A stretch of 64,000 nt of DNA from Candidatus Bathyarchaeota archaeon. GTDB taxonomy: Archaea; Thermoproteota; Bathyarchaeia; TCS64. Both the position numbers and the translations under genes were made by a program. Below the pieces are notes generated by a model that was not told the origin of the DNA, made no database searches, and saw nothing but the letters and a program-made list of their open reading frames with translations. The DNA lies in NCBI GenBank assembly GCA_026014875.1, contig JAOZHO010000049.1:26887-90886 (forward strand), in the 5' to 3' direction. Positions 51,078 to 59,839 of this stretch are shown here, one piece after another (within the stretch, counting starts at the first letter, position 1; each line of letters starts with the position of its first letter).

Positions 51078-52646
51078 TTAAAAGAGGGGATCGTCCTGCA
51101 CATACGATCTTCCGAGGAGAACCGCCAACTCCGCTTTATGTAACTCTTTCCCGAGGTACGCCGCATGGTCGAGCTTCCCCACGAGCCCTTCTCTGATAAT
51201 CGTCTGGTAGACCTCCTGAGCGTTCTTCCCTCTCACGACCACGTCCGGGCTCTCCGATCCGTCAAAATGGATAGCCACTATATCATCGTTCATCCTGTCC
51301 ACGAGTATCTTGTACCAGCCGAGCCCATCCAAGGCCCCGTCTTCCTCAGGCGTTGCCTGAATCACTCTAGCCCCACTTAGGGAGCTCTCGTCAAACTGCA
51401 GCTCCCTCCATCTTTTCTCCTTGAGAACCAGGACATCGATCCCAAGGTCTTTGGGCGGCGTCTCTCTCTGCTTGGCCAGAAACATCATCTTCGCGGCTCT
51501 GGACGTTTCCCTTACGCTCCTCCTGGCCTTGGTGCTATACTCTGGGATGAAAAGGAGCTGCGCTTCGACCTCCGCCGCTAACGCTGCCAGAATACCGTTG
51601 ACCCCGACGGAGTCGACATCGATGAGCTCAGTCACATTGCCCAGACCGTAAAGGACGGGAGTTCTCGCGTCCAGATTCCTGAAGAGCTTGTATGCCATGA
51701 GGGACTCGAGTAAACCAGGTTTTATCGCAGGCTCAAGCACGGGGTCTGCGATGATCTTCTCGATTCCTAACTCGGTCGCTCTCTCGATGTTCTCCATTAG
51801 GAAAGCCACCCTCTCATTTGCCCCTTGGGGGATGAATCCCTCCCTCATGTTAGTGGGGAGGACCACAACGGGGACATCTGAGACGTATTGAGCAACATCC
51901 TTCATGTTACCCGCGTCGACGCTGAGCACGAGGTCGGCTCCTGCATCCACAGCCGCCTTTATCTCAGTTGGATCCAGAGTGTCGATGCTGACCGGGAGAT
52001 CGATGACAGATTTGACTGCCTCCACAAGGGCCTTGGCGGATTCGGGGCTTGGGCGCCCGGCGAGCATCCCGATGTCCACGATGTCGGCTCCCTCGCTCTG
52101 GTAATATCTAGCTCTCTCCCGGACCTCTTCGAGTCTCAGTGTCGGAGCGTTGACGATCTCGGCAATCACCCGCATAGGAAAGGCGCTGCCAACTGGCACC
52201 TGGCATCCGTTGCTGCCGATGACGAGACCTCCCTTTTCTTCCAGGAGAGAACGCCAATCCTCTTCGACTCTCCTGATCTCTGTAAGGGCCCTCTCGTTCT
52301 GGGCTTCAGTCAGGTGCTCTGTCGCTGATGCTGTTTTAGAAAGTTCGATTCCATCTAGGAGCCCGAGGAGGAGAGGTATGTCGTTCATGTTGGAGGGGCC
52401 CTTGAACGTAGGGATGCCCGTGGCCTCCTCCACCGGTGTGACGTCCCCCCTGACCGTTCCGGGGAGCAGTATGAGGTCGTAATCCTTTATGCCCGCGTTG
52501 ACTAGGTTCTGGGCGGCCAACTGCGGGGTTATGAAGGCCGCGACGGACACTGGTAGAGGGTGGACGTCTACATCATGCTTGGATTCGGTGACATTCCGCG
52601 ATACGGTTTCGAAGGCAAGTCTCCCGGTGACCACGAGGATCCTCAC
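51078..52646 (-). CDS. Dihydropteroate synthase-like protein (archaeal, MJ0107/TIGR00284 type)
   Basis: 522 residues from GTG 52646. An archaea-specific N-terminal domain (LLPGTVRGDVTPVEEATG) precedes a pterin-binding TIM barrel: YYQSEGADIVDIGMLAGRPS, LPVSIDTLDPTEIKAAVDAG, ADLVLSVDAGNM, and IIADPVLEPAIKPGLLES. A C-terminal domain of about 130 residues follows. Archaeal members are linked to tetrahydromethanopterin synthesis, joining the pterin to the arylamine. The beta-RFAP synthase gene next door makes that arylamine. This order strongly supports an H4MPT-pathway operon. Confidence 0.9.
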   Translation of the reverse strand: MRILVVTGRLAFETVSRNVTESKHDVDVHPLPVSVAAFITPQLAAQNLVNAGIKDYDLILLPGTVRGDVTPVEEATGIPTFKGPSNMNDIPLLLGLLDGIELSKTASATEHLTEAQNERALTEIRRVEEDWRSLLEEKGGLVIGSNGCQVPVGSAFPMRVIAEIVNAPTLRLEEVRERARYYQSEGADIVDIGMLAGRPSPESAKALVEAVKSVIDLPVSIDTLDPTEIKAAVDAGADLVLSVDAGNMKDVAQYVSDVPVVVLPTNMREGFIPQGANERVAFLMENIERATELGIEKIIADPVLEPAIKPGLLESLMAYKLFRNLDARTPVLYGLGNVTELIDVDSVGVNGILAALAAEVEAQLLFIPEYSTKARRSVRETSRAAKMMFLAKQRETPPKDLGIDVLVLKEKRWRELQFDESSLSGARVIQATPEEDGALDGLGWYKILVDRMNDDIVAIHFDGSESPDVVVRGKNAQEVYQTIIREGLVGKLDHAAYLGKELHKAELAVLLGRSYVQDDPLF

Positions 52647-52673
52647 AGCTATTGATCCACTCCAACAATGAAC

Positions 52674-53651
52674 TCAGATACCGGTCTTGGTCACAATGGC
52701 CCCATGATTATCTGGTCCGGCGACGAAGGCTCTGCCTTCCCTTCCCTCCTCGTTAAGATATCTCTCCAGATCCACGCAGATTTTACGTGCCTGGGCTTCA
52801 CTTTCAGATAAGCCGTAGAAGCCTGAACCCCATGAGCTCTGGCCCACCCCGAGGGCTCCGTTCTCAGCGAGGAATCCAATGCCCTCCTCTATCGACGGGT
52901 GGGTGAATCTTCCTCCTTGGATCTTCATCCAGAACTCGCCGAACCTGTAGTCGACGCTTGTCATCGCCTCACCGAATGAGATGATGTCCTCCTCGATTAT
53001 CGCAGGGATCATCTGCATGAGAATTATCCTAGAGATCTCACCTATGAGGGTGGCCGGAGGTGGATCAAGTTTGTTAAACGCATTGGTCTCAGCTGAACCG
53101 CTATTCTTTAGGGGAATCTTTGGGACTCCGATGACAAACCGCCAGCTCTCGGGGACGTCTGCCCTGAAAAGGAGAGTGGGGACCCCCCTCTTACTATTAG
53201 TCTTGTGGCCGGCGTCGACAATGAATCCCCCGTGTTTAAATGCAAATGTCCCAATTCCTGATCTAATTGAGCGGTTCAGCTTCAATGCGATCTCCTCTGC
53301 GGTTAAGCTGAGCCCATAAAGTTCTGAGAGGGCCGATCCGACTGCGAGGGCTAGCTGAGTGCCTGATCCGAATCCAGAGTGTTCCATGATATCGGTGAGC
53401 ACCTCGATCGATGCACCGCCGCTGATCCCTGAGCCGGCGAGGAGGATCTCTGCGAATGCCTTCACCCTGTCTGCTCTAGGGCCTTTCACATCGATGCTGG
53501 ACGCTTTTTTTGCCTTGAGGATGATGCTGGGGTTGTCGATGGCTACTCCGACGCTGCCGTGGATTCTTCCGAGGTCGCCCCTCATATCGATCATGCTGAA
53601 ATGTAGCCTAGAGGGGGTCTTGACGGTGACCTCTATGTCTTCCCCCTCCAA
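52674..53651 (-). CDS. mptG: Beta-ribofuranosylaminobenzene 5'-phosphate synthase (GHMP family)
   Basis: 325 residues. The enzyme joins PRPP and 4-hydroxybenzoate (or pABA) with loss of CO2 to start the methanopterin side chain. Seen: VKTPSRLHFSMIDM, GSVGVAIDNPS, GHMP motif EHSGFGSGTQLALAVGSAL, KLNRSIRSGIGTFAFKHGGF, and C-terminal GVGQSSWGSGFYGL. It starts at TTG 53651, overlapping the DUF447 gene by 19 bases. This gene and the DHPS-like gene mark the organism as a user of H4MPT-type C1 carriers. Confidence 0.92.
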   Translation of the reverse strand: MEGEDIEVTVKTPSRLHFSMIDMRGDLGRIHGSVGVAIDNPSIILKAKKASSIDVKGPRADRVKAFAEILLAGSGISGGASIEVLTDIMEHSGFGSGTQLALAVGSALSELYGLSLTAEEIALKLNRSIRSGIGTFAFKHGGFIVDAGHKTNSKRGVPTLLFRADVPESWRFVIGVPKIPLKNSGSAETNAFNKLDPPPATLIGEISRIILMQMIPAIIEEDIISFGEAMTSVDYRFGEFWMKIQGGRFTHPSIEEGIGFLAENGALGVGQSSWGSGFYGLSESEAQARKICVDLERYLNEEGREGRAFVAGPDNHGAIVTKTGI

Positions 53652-54283
53652 ATGGCTATCATCTTTTCAAGTTCCCCCACTACTCTGGTTTCGACGGACT
53701 CGGGCGCTGAAACCCGGTCGACCACATCCTTACACTCAGCGAATCGTTTTATCAACTTTTCCACGTCCTCAAGCCTTCCCTCTTTTGAAAAGACCTCTAT
53801 GCGCGTGGCGTGGATGATGGCTTCAATCGCCTCAGCTCTTCCCCTGTTAAACGAACGTGGCATCATGGCAGGGGCTTTAATGTCTTTCACACGGCATGTG
53901 AAACATGCTCGGATCTCGGAGATGTCATTGCTTATGGAGGCATCAACGAAGATGTGAGCGAAAGCCGAGATGAGTCTCATATCTTTATCGATTGCTGGTT
54001 CTAGTAGGCCCTCGACTGTTTTGCCTTTGAACGCCGTCACGAAGAAGAGCCCCGGGTTATCCGTGACGTTGATGCACGCTTTTGGATTGTTGAGGAGATT
54101 CTTGTATGTCGAGCTCGACTTGAATGGCCTAAGCTCCAATACTTCGTGGCTAATCCTGTGGACCCCCATTGGGGCTGCGTTGAAAGATCCGTCAGGATTC
54201 ACTGTGGTGAGAATCGTCTCGTTGATTCCCCCCATTTGGAAGCCCATTTCCTCGAGGAGCCTCCTGAACTCAGGTCCCGTCAA
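53633..54283 (-). CDS. DUF447 family protein
   Basis: 216 residues. INETILTTVNPDGSFNAAPM and HRISHEVLELRPFKSSSTYK match the DUF447 split-barrel FMN-binding-like domain common in methanogens and other archaea, often beside methanopterin genes. A C-terminal helical domain follows (RGRAEAIEAIIHATRIEVF). TTG 54283 is the likely start, with minus-strand GGATAATTCC about 30 bases upstream; ATG 54247 is the alternative. It heads the DUF447-mptG-DHPS-like operon, so a role in pterin cofactor synthesis is inferred. Confidence 0.85.
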   Translation of the reverse strand: MTGPEFRRLLEEMGFQMGGINETILTTVNPDGSFNAAPMGVHRISHEVLELRPFKSSSTYKNLLNNPKACINVTDNPGLFFVTAFKGKTVEGLLEPAIDKDMRLISAFAHIFVDASISNDISEIRACFTCRVKDIKAPAMMPRSFNRGRAEAIEAIIHATRIEVFSKEGRLEDVEKLIKRFAECKDVVDRVSAPESVETRVVGELEKMIAIWRGKT

Positions 54284-54373
54284 TGGTCGTCGATCAACCC
54301 CGGCACTGGAATTATCCTAATTATGTTTCAGAAAAATGTATCCCTGTCAGCCAAGGGAATCATGTAGTTCATC

Positions 54374-54487
54374 GTGCGCACTAAATTCCCGAATCTTGCT
54401 TTAGAATATCTTGGTACAATCGCTTTATCTTATCTCGTTATGTTTGCATGCCTGTCAGTGTTCTTTGTCAAAGATGAAGTGAAATAG
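54374..54487 (+). CDS. Possible single-helix membrane peptide (37 aa)
   Basis: GTG 54374 opens a frame with one hydrophobic helix (YLGTIALSYLVMFACLSVFF) followed by a charged end VKDEVK and TAG. The charge and helix layout is that of a small membrane peptide. No ribosome site is seen and no homologue is recognised; it may be chance. Confidence 0.3.
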   Translation: MRTKFPNLALEYLGTIALSYLVMFACLSVFFVKDEVK

Positions 54488-54517
54488 CGAAGGTCACCGA
54501 TTTTTCTCAATAATCTG

Positions 54518-55534
54518 TTAAATTTCTTCACATCTTATCATGTAATCTCCTTTTCTTCCGAGGATTACCCTGAACGATCTTTCACCCCTGATCACTACCT
54601 CCTCCAACGTGCCCCTCACCTCTACAAGATCGCCCTTCTCCGCTTGCTCAGTAAATTTCCCCCTGTAACTAAGAAGCTGAGAAGGGATCGGCAATCCACG
54701 GGAATCCAGATACTCGCAATCTTTGATCAAATAACTGCATGGAGCGTATATCGCCCCCTCAGCGTCAGTGATCCTCGCAGTCAGCCCAACAACGCCTAGA
54801 GGTCTCGAATGGTCTTCGATTTCCACCTCCTGGGGTAGCTTCAAGAGCCTGAAAAAATAGTCTCTGTTATCTACTCTTCCATGAAGGATTTTCTGAACCT
54901 CTGATGAGCCAAGTTTTTGTAAATCGAGTCCCGAGTCTGCCCAACGAGACCAAACCACTCTCGTCACATTTCCCTCGTCATATGCTGTGATCCAGTCCGT
55001 TTCTCTCCTCAGTTCTTTGAGACTTTCGTATGCTTTCCGCCCGTTCTCCATCCCATAAACTATGAGGTCAACGTCTGAATCTGATCCAGCGAGATTAATT
55101 ACCAGAGACCCTGAGACCCCCATGGCCTCTCTAGTAACTCCTTTGTTTTGAAGGGACTCCGCGAGCTTTGCAATGGTCTTCTGGAGGTCGCCTTCTGGTT
55201 TTTCTATAATCTCCCTGAGTTTCTCTCGTGGATCGTATCTTCTGGATATGTATTTACTTGGAACTGATTGGAGGGTGAGGGATTTATTCTCGATGCGATT
55301 CAGATACTGTGGAAAACTCCGCTTGAGAATGTCTTCTGTATGCTCGAGGTCGTAGAGTCTATCATACCTTCTGCCGTTCCTCACCCTTTCTCCCTTGGAA
55401 TTCGGTATGTACCTGAGATAGGCGATTGTGAGCCCCGGGGGATGGTGGACGCCCTTGACCGCGAAGAGAAGGCCTTCGGCTGTTTCGATGTAATCTCCCT
55501 CTAACCGCTCCGTATCGTCGATCCCCGTGATCAT
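54518..55534 (-). CDS. Archaeal nucleotidyltransferase (COG1665-like, pol-beta fold)
   Basis: 338 residues. The nucleotidyltransferase core is MGVSGSLVINLAGSDSDVDL, with the G-S and D-x-D pattern. The N-terminal part has KGVHHPPGLTIAYLRYIP, seen in archaeal predicted nucleotidyltransferases. The C-terminal part (YRGKFTEQAEKGDLVEVRGT, with GERSFRVILG) looks like an OB-fold. ATG 55534. The substrate is unknown. It is divergent from the CitG-family gene. Confidence 0.82.
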   Translation of the reverse strand: MITGIDDTERLEGDYIETAEGLLFAVKGVHHPPGLTIAYLRYIPNSKGERVRNGRRYDRLYDLEHTEDILKRSFPQYLNRIENKSLTLQSVPSKYISRRYDPREKLREIIEKPEGDLQKTIAKLAESLQNKGVTREAMGVSGSLVINLAGSDSDVDLIVYGMENGRKAYESLKELRRETDWITAYDEGNVTRVVWSRWADSGLDLQKLGSSEVQKILHGRVDNRDYFFRLLKLPQEVEIEDHSRPLGVVGLTARITDAEGAIYAPCSYLIKDCEYLDSRGLPIPSQLLSYRGKFTEQAEKGDLVEVRGTLEEVVIRGERSFRVILGRKGDYMIRCEEI

Positions 55535-55600
55535 CTAGCCCGGAAAGTACATGGTGGGATTCTTATAAGCTAATTCGGAGAAGATTGGCATTGAGCTCAT

Positions 55601-56551
55601 ATGTGGAGAGACGGGATAGGCGACTACGTGAGCAGATGCGCCAGCTTAGCAGCTTTGATGGAGGTATCGGCGTATCCGAAGCCAGGAAATGTTCACAGGA
55701 CACGAGACCTCCCAGAAACTCGTTTCGAGCACTTCCTCGCAGGCGGAGTGGCTATAGGTCCCGATATGCATGAGCTCGCTCTAAGGGGCCGAGATGCGTT
55801 TTCAGGTGCTCTGGGTTGGGATCAAATAAGAGTCGGAAAATCCGTCTTGAACGCCGTCGTTGATTCTCTGGAATGGCAGAGGGGTGGAAACGTGAACCTG
55901 GGCGTTGTCCTGCTCTTCGCTCCAATCGCTGCTGCGGCTGGAGCGACTCTCCATGAATCTCAGAGCATCGACGTTATGAGTCTAAGAGAAAATCTAGAAA
56001 AAGTTGTTAGAACTGCAGTTCCCGCTGACACGGTTGACATCTACAAGGCCATCAACATCTCGATGAGCCCTGAAACCCTGGGAAACGTAGGGGAACTCGA
56101 TGTCACAGATGAGGATTCTCGTGAGAGGATCAAGGATGAGCGAATCTCTCCACTTGAGGTCTTCGAGAAATGCGCCGAAAGGGATTCGATATGCCGGGAA
56201 TGGGTCACCGATTTCCAGATAACCTTTGAAGTAGGCTATCCCAAGCTGAAAACCTCTCTCGAAGAGGGCACTGTAAACGATGCAATCGTTAACACCTTCA
56301 TGCACATCCTCTCCCAGTATCCAGACTCACTGATTACACGAAAGTCTGGTGCCTCTCAAGCAGCGGAAGTCAGCAAACAAGCCATAAAGATCCTCGAGGC
56401 AGGAGGGGCGAGTACGGTTAAAGGGAAAAAACTCCTTTGGGCCCTCGACGAGGAACTTCACGGAGCAAAAGGCGATCTTAATCCTGGAACGACCGCAGAC
56501 CTCACCGCTGCAGCACTCTTCGTTTCGCTTTTAGAAGGCTGGAGACCCTAG
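55601..56551 (+). CDS. CitG/MdcB-family (triphosphoribosyl-dephospho-CoA synthase-like) protein
   Basis: 316 residues. Seen: ALMEVSAYPKPGNVHRTRDL, the family's N-terminal signature; GGNVNLGVVLLFAPIAAAAG; and TFMHILSQYPDSLITRKSG; with C-terminal HGAKGDLNPGTTADLTAAAL. In bacteria CitG makes the citrate-lyase prosthetic group, but archaea with this gene usually lack citrate lyase. Here it lies near pterin genes, so a cofactor-ribosylation role is inferred. ATG 55601 follows TCTTATAAGC by about 35 bases. It overlaps the convergent rio2 end by four bases. Confidence 0.85.
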   Translation: MWRDGIGDYVSRCASLAALMEVSAYPKPGNVHRTRDLPETRFEHFLAGGVAIGPDMHELALRGRDAFSGALGWDQIRVGKSVLNAVVDSLEWQRGGNVNLGVVLLFAPIAAAAGATLHESQSIDVMSLRENLEKVVRTAVPADTVDIYKAINISMSPETLGNVGELDVTDEDSRERIKDERISPLEVFEKCAERDSICREWVTDFQITFEVGYPKLKTSLEEGTVNDAIVNTFMHILSQYPDSLITRKSGASQAAEVSKQAIKILEAGGASTVKGKKLLWALDEELHGAKGDLNPGTTADLTAAALFVSLLEGWRP

Positions 56552-57429
56552 TTCTTTACATAATCGAGAGTTTCATCGAGACTTTGATAGACTTCAAATT
56601 TGCGTTGGAAAAATCGTAGGACATTCCGGACATCTCGCTCTAGAAGGCTCTCTGCATTAGGATGCTCGACGTTCACTGCCTGCGGCCAGTCAATCAGTAA
56701 GACTGTACCGTCTTTTTGGACCACGATGTTGTACTCGCTCAGATCAGCATGTATTATCCCTGTCCTGAATGTAGCCCTCACGTTCTCGAGGATATCATCG
56801 AGGAAGCCGCTCGGATCGTCGAGTCTCGCAATGTCATTGAGGTTGTAGCCATCGATATACTCCATCACAATCACATGCCGGTTCTGATGAATGGGCCGGG
56901 GAGTTGAGACACCCCCGTTATGGACGCGGCTCTGGATGCTAAACTCTTTTTCAGCGGCCAATCTCGACTGATAGTGCCAGGACGCGTGTCCTCGCCGCTC
57001 AATGTAGCCTCTTTTCCTCCTCGTCTCCCTGAAGCTCGTCCTTCCGAGCCTGTGGAACTTCAGGGCGACCCGTTCGCCTTCGTCAGTGATTGCATCAAGG
57101 ATGTCCGACTCTTTACCCACCCCGATTGGCCGACCCAATGAATTCAGTATGTCCGCTTTTGCTAGGGCGTTCAGGGCTAAGAGATCATACCCCGTATAAT
57201 TGAGGATGTAACCGGGATAGGGATCGGGTCGCCTGTAGATGAGATCCTTCTTGTTAAGCGCCCTGAGGCGGAACTCGGCCTCTTTCTCGGGCATCTTTGC
57301 GAACTTTAAGAGTTCCTCCATTGGGACGAAACTGTAGTTTGCCATCCCGAGCTCGATGGCCTGCAGTACCCTGAACTCCTCAGGTTCGAGCTTCATGAGC
57401 AGCCCTGCCGCCTTCTCGGCTGAAGACAT
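56548..57429 (-). CDS. rio2: RIO2 serine protein kinase
   Basis: 293 residues. N-terminal winged helix (LEPEEFRVLQAIELGMANYS) unique to RIO2, then kinase: GVGKESDILDAI nucleotide loop, VALKFHRLGRTSF with catalytic Lys, hinge VIVMEYIDGYNL, catalytic loop IIHADLSEYNIVV, metal-binding IDWPQAVNVEHPNA. It acts in small ribosomal subunit maturation in archaea and eukaryotes. ATG 57429. A strong archaeal marker. Confidence 0.96.
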   Translation of the reverse strand: MSSAEKAAGLLMKLEPEEFRVLQAIELGMANYSFVPMEELLKFAKMPEKEAEFRLRALNKKDLIYRRPDPYPGYILNYTGYDLLALNALAKADILNSLGRPIGVGKESDILDAITDEGERVALKFHRLGRTSFRETRRKRGYIERRGHASWHYQSRLAAEKEFSIQSRVHNGGVSTPRPIHQNRHVIVMEYIDGYNLNDIARLDDPSGFLDDILENVRATFRTGIIHADLSEYNIVVQKDGTVLLIDWPQAVNVEHPNAESLLERDVRNVLRFFQRKFEVYQSLDETLDYVKN

Positions 57430-57478
57430 CCACAGATTAATACGGATAGAACCTTAAAGAAGGGTTCTGGAATTAGAT

Positions 57479-58513
57479 TTAAGCCTCCGTGTATCCGTAC
57501 TTTTCTAAGACCCTGTAGACCTCATCCTGATCTACCGCCTCCAACTCCACACTACTCCCGTCTGCTTTCACCAAGACACGCCCTTCCTCCGGATGCTTTA
57601 TCTCCCCAATCACGGAGGCCTCGACCTCTATCTCGGAAAGTGAAGAGAGGAGCTTCTCTACCCTCCTCCTCTCGAGGACGATGAGCAGAGCCCCGGACCC
57701 CATGAGCTTCAAAGGATCGACGCTAAGAACCTTGCACACTGCCTTAGTTTCAGGGGCTATCGAGATTTTAGACTCAAATATTTCGACACCCACCCCAGCC
57801 GCCTCCGCCATCTCCCAGACGCCGTTCAGGAGGCCCCCCTCGGTCGGGTCGTGGAGGCTGTGAACGCCACCGAGCTCAACCGCCCTCATAGCCTCAGGGA
57901 CGACGCTGATCTTTTTTATCATCTGCTTTGCAGCCTGGATAACCGATGCTTCGATCTTGCCCTCGAGGACCCAAGCGAGGTCTTCCGCAAGAACGGCCGT
58001 GCCCTCGATCCCCGCTCCCTTCGTCAGGATCACGACATCTCCCGGGATAGCGCCTCCCGTTGTCACATAGTCCTCCTTCGACGCTTCCCCCATCATGAAT
58101 CCGATCAGAATAGGCCTATCCAAACCCGGAGTCGTTTCCGTGTGTCCCCCTACGAGGGCGACCCCGATCTCTAAGCAGGCCGCATGAATCTGCTCCATAA
58201 TACCCTCAAGGAGCCCCTCATCATTACCCTCGGGCAGAAGCGTGACACAGAGAAACCAGAGAGGTCGCGCCCCTGTGGACGCGACATCATTTGCGTTAAC
58301 GTGTACAACGAGCCAACCCAAGTTACCTACGGCGCCCGTGATGGGATCCGTCGCAACGACAATCACCCGGTCCCCCATCTCGATGACAGCAGCGTCCTCA
58401 CCCACACATGGCCCCTGGAGAACCCTCTCACTGTGAACCCCCAGCCTCTCGAAGACCACCCGCTTCAGAACATCCTGGGGCAGCTTCCCCGTCGGCAGAC
58501 GACGCACGCCCAT
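57479..58513 (-). CDS. AIR synthase/HypE-like ATP-binding protein
   Basis: 344 residues of the PurM/SelD/HypE superfamily: GPCVGEDAAVIEMGDRVIV, ATDPITGAVGNLGWLVVHVN, ANDVASTGARPLWF, VGGHTETTPGLDRPILIGF, and SLHDPTEGGLLNGVWEMAEA. The last pattern is HypE-like, but the C-terminal HypE cysteine motif (PRIC) is lacking: it ends EKYGYTEA. So it is an archaeal HypE-like protein (COG1973 type) rather than a true HypE. ATG 58513. The gene lies at the edge of the A+T-rich island. Confidence 0.85.
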   Translation of the reverse strand: MGVRRLPTGKLPQDVLKRVVFERLGVHSERVLQGPCVGEDAAVIEMGDRVIVVATDPITGAVGNLGWLVVHVNANDVASTGARPLWFLCVTLLPEGNDEGLLEGIMEQIHAACLEIGVALVGGHTETTPGLDRPILIGFMMGEASKEDYVTTGGAIPGDVVILTKGAGIEGTAVLAEDLAWVLEGKIEASVIQAAKQMIKKISVVPEAMRAVELGGVHSLHDPTEGGLLNGVWEMAEAAGVGVEIFESKISIAPETKAVCKVLSVDPLKLMGSGALLIVLERRRVEKLLSSLSEIEVEASVIGEIKHPEEGRVLVKADGSSVELEAVDQDEVYRVLEKYGYTEA

Positions 58514-58670
58514 CAGACCTCACCCATAGTTCACGTGGACCAGATTAAGACTTTCCCGCCTCCCAGAGAACCGACGCGCGCAGCATAGATCAAAGGAAAG
58601 AAGCACGATAATTATGTGTACTAAGCTGGACCTTTTTAGCGACATCGAAAAGTCTAAAGTCAAATCCTAG

Positions 58671-58781
58671 GTGATAATATCAGGCTTTGTTATTCCCCTT
58701 GATTTCTATCTAGTGTCCGGCAGACTCGATGATGACCCTCACGAGATCGCACTCGCTTCAGTCAAATCTATAAAGAGATAA
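58671..58781 (+). CDS. Possible 36-aa protein or gene remnant
   Basis: GTG 58671 opens IISGFVIPLDFYLVSGRLDD, then HEIALASVKSIKR to TAA. The codons look coding, but the length is marginal. The rest of the gap 58514-58799 shows only the TATA box of the next gene (CTATAAAGA near 58768-58776, overlapping this ORF's end). It may be the tail of a gene cut off when the island was acquired. Confidence 0.3.
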   Translation: MIISGFVIPLDFYLVSGRLDDDPHEIALASVKSIKR

Positions 58782-58799
58782 CTTTAATCTATTGTAACT

Positions 58800-59246
58800 A
58801 TGCCTCAACCCTTTGTCATTTGTCCTTATTGTGATACAAGGAATTTGTTGGCTACCGTAACACAGACAAGTAGGGCAACATTGTCACTTGACAAAGGTAT
58901 TGGGAGTGAGGAAACAACAAGTACAGAAAAGACATCTTACGATTTACGATGTCAACTCTGTCGGAGAGAATTTATTTTCATTGAATCAGAAAATTATAAC
59001 TGGCTCAAAAACAATCTTAATCCGTCAGATACTATGTTGGTTTCGTTTGCTTCGAAATTTCCAGATTCTGACTTGGATTCAGTTTTCGACAATATCAAGG
59101 GAGTTACAAGACCTAAGGGAGTCTTGAGGCGATTATACAAACGTAATCGCCTTCACATTTGTTTTGAGATTGACGAGAAAAGGGCTTTCATAGATTGCGA
59201 CCAAAAAAAGGATGCTTTAATTGGGTTGGATGTTCATGAGGTGTAG
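58800..59246 (+). CDS. Zinc-ribbon protein of A+T-rich island
   Basis: 148 residues, unrecognised. N-terminal zinc ribbon: ICPYCDTRNLL, then LRCQLCRREFIFIES, a CxxC-x(40)-CxxC layout with a Ser/Thr-rich loop between. The remainder is alpha/beta with a Lys/Arg-rich stretch (RLYKRNRLHICFEI). ATG 58800 has CTATAAAGA about 28 bases before it, as expected for a leaderless archaeal transcript. First of three tightly packed genes: a two-base gap to the next. G+C is about 40%, well below the flanks. Confidence 0.75.
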   Translation: MPQPFVICPYCDTRNLLATVTQTSRATLSLDKGIGSEETTSTEKTSYDLRCQLCRREFIFIESENYNWLKNNLNPSDTMLVSFASKFPDSDLDSVFDNIKGVTRPKGVLRRLYKRNRLHICFEIDEKRAFIDCDQKKDALIGLDVHEV

Positions 59247-59248
59247 GA

Positions 59249-59839
59249 ATGAGTCTTTCGACTGTTGAGAAAAAAAACAAAGATAATCCAGGCACACTTC
59301 CAGATAAAACGATAGTATATAGCTATGAAGAGGCGAATAAAAGATTAAAAAATATTATAAAGAAAAAAATATCTGTGTCTGATGTTATTTTGGTTCTACT
59401 TTACTCACATTCGAGTAAACCAATATTCGGTAGAATATCATTAATGAAACAAGTTTTTCTATTAATTGAAGAAGTATTAAATAAAGGTGAAGTTCAAGAC
59501 GCTAAATTTGTTCCTTATCATTTTGGCATGTATAGTTTCACGGTTGGAGCTTCTCTTACTAATTTAGAATATTCGGGGTTTATTGAACAAAGAGGAAAGA
59601 AAAATACCAAGTTGGAACGTTTCTTTATAACCACTAAAGGAGAGAGGCACATTTCATCAATTTTTAATGAATTTTCCTATGAGTTACAAAATACAATTAG
59701 AGAAAAGAGGCAAGGCTGGGATCAATTAGGATATGATGGTATTTTGCGGCTAGTTTATCAAAATTATCCGGAGTATATTGATAAATCTCAAATAAAAGAA
59801 CGATATAAAGCGATTAAATGGGGCAGAGGAAGAGGATGA
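59249..59839 (+). CDS. YwgA/Panacea-like helical protein
   Basis: 196 residues. The middle block ILVLLYSHSSKPIFGRISLM, KQVFLLIEEVL, KFVPYHFGMYSFTVGASLTN, LEYSGFIEQRG follows the pattern of YwgA and Panacea (DUF4065-like) proteins: K-x2-F-L, then F-x-P-Y-x-F-G-x-Y-S and L-x2-L-x2-x-G-x-I. Panacea domains act as antitoxins in many TA pairs; that role here is inference. It ends with a basic tail (KAIKWGRGRG). ATGA overlap with the next gene implies tight coupling. Very A+T-rich. Confidence 0.6.
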   Translation: MSLSTVEKKNKDNPGTLPDKTIVYSYEEANKRLKNIIKKKISVSDVILVLLYSHSSKPIFGRISLMKQVFLLIEEVLNKGEVQDAKFVPYHFGMYSFTVGASLTNLEYSGFIEQRGKKNTKLERFFITTKGERHISSIFNEFSYELQNTIREKRQGWDQLGYDGILRLVYQNYPEYIDKSQIKERYKAIKWGRGRG

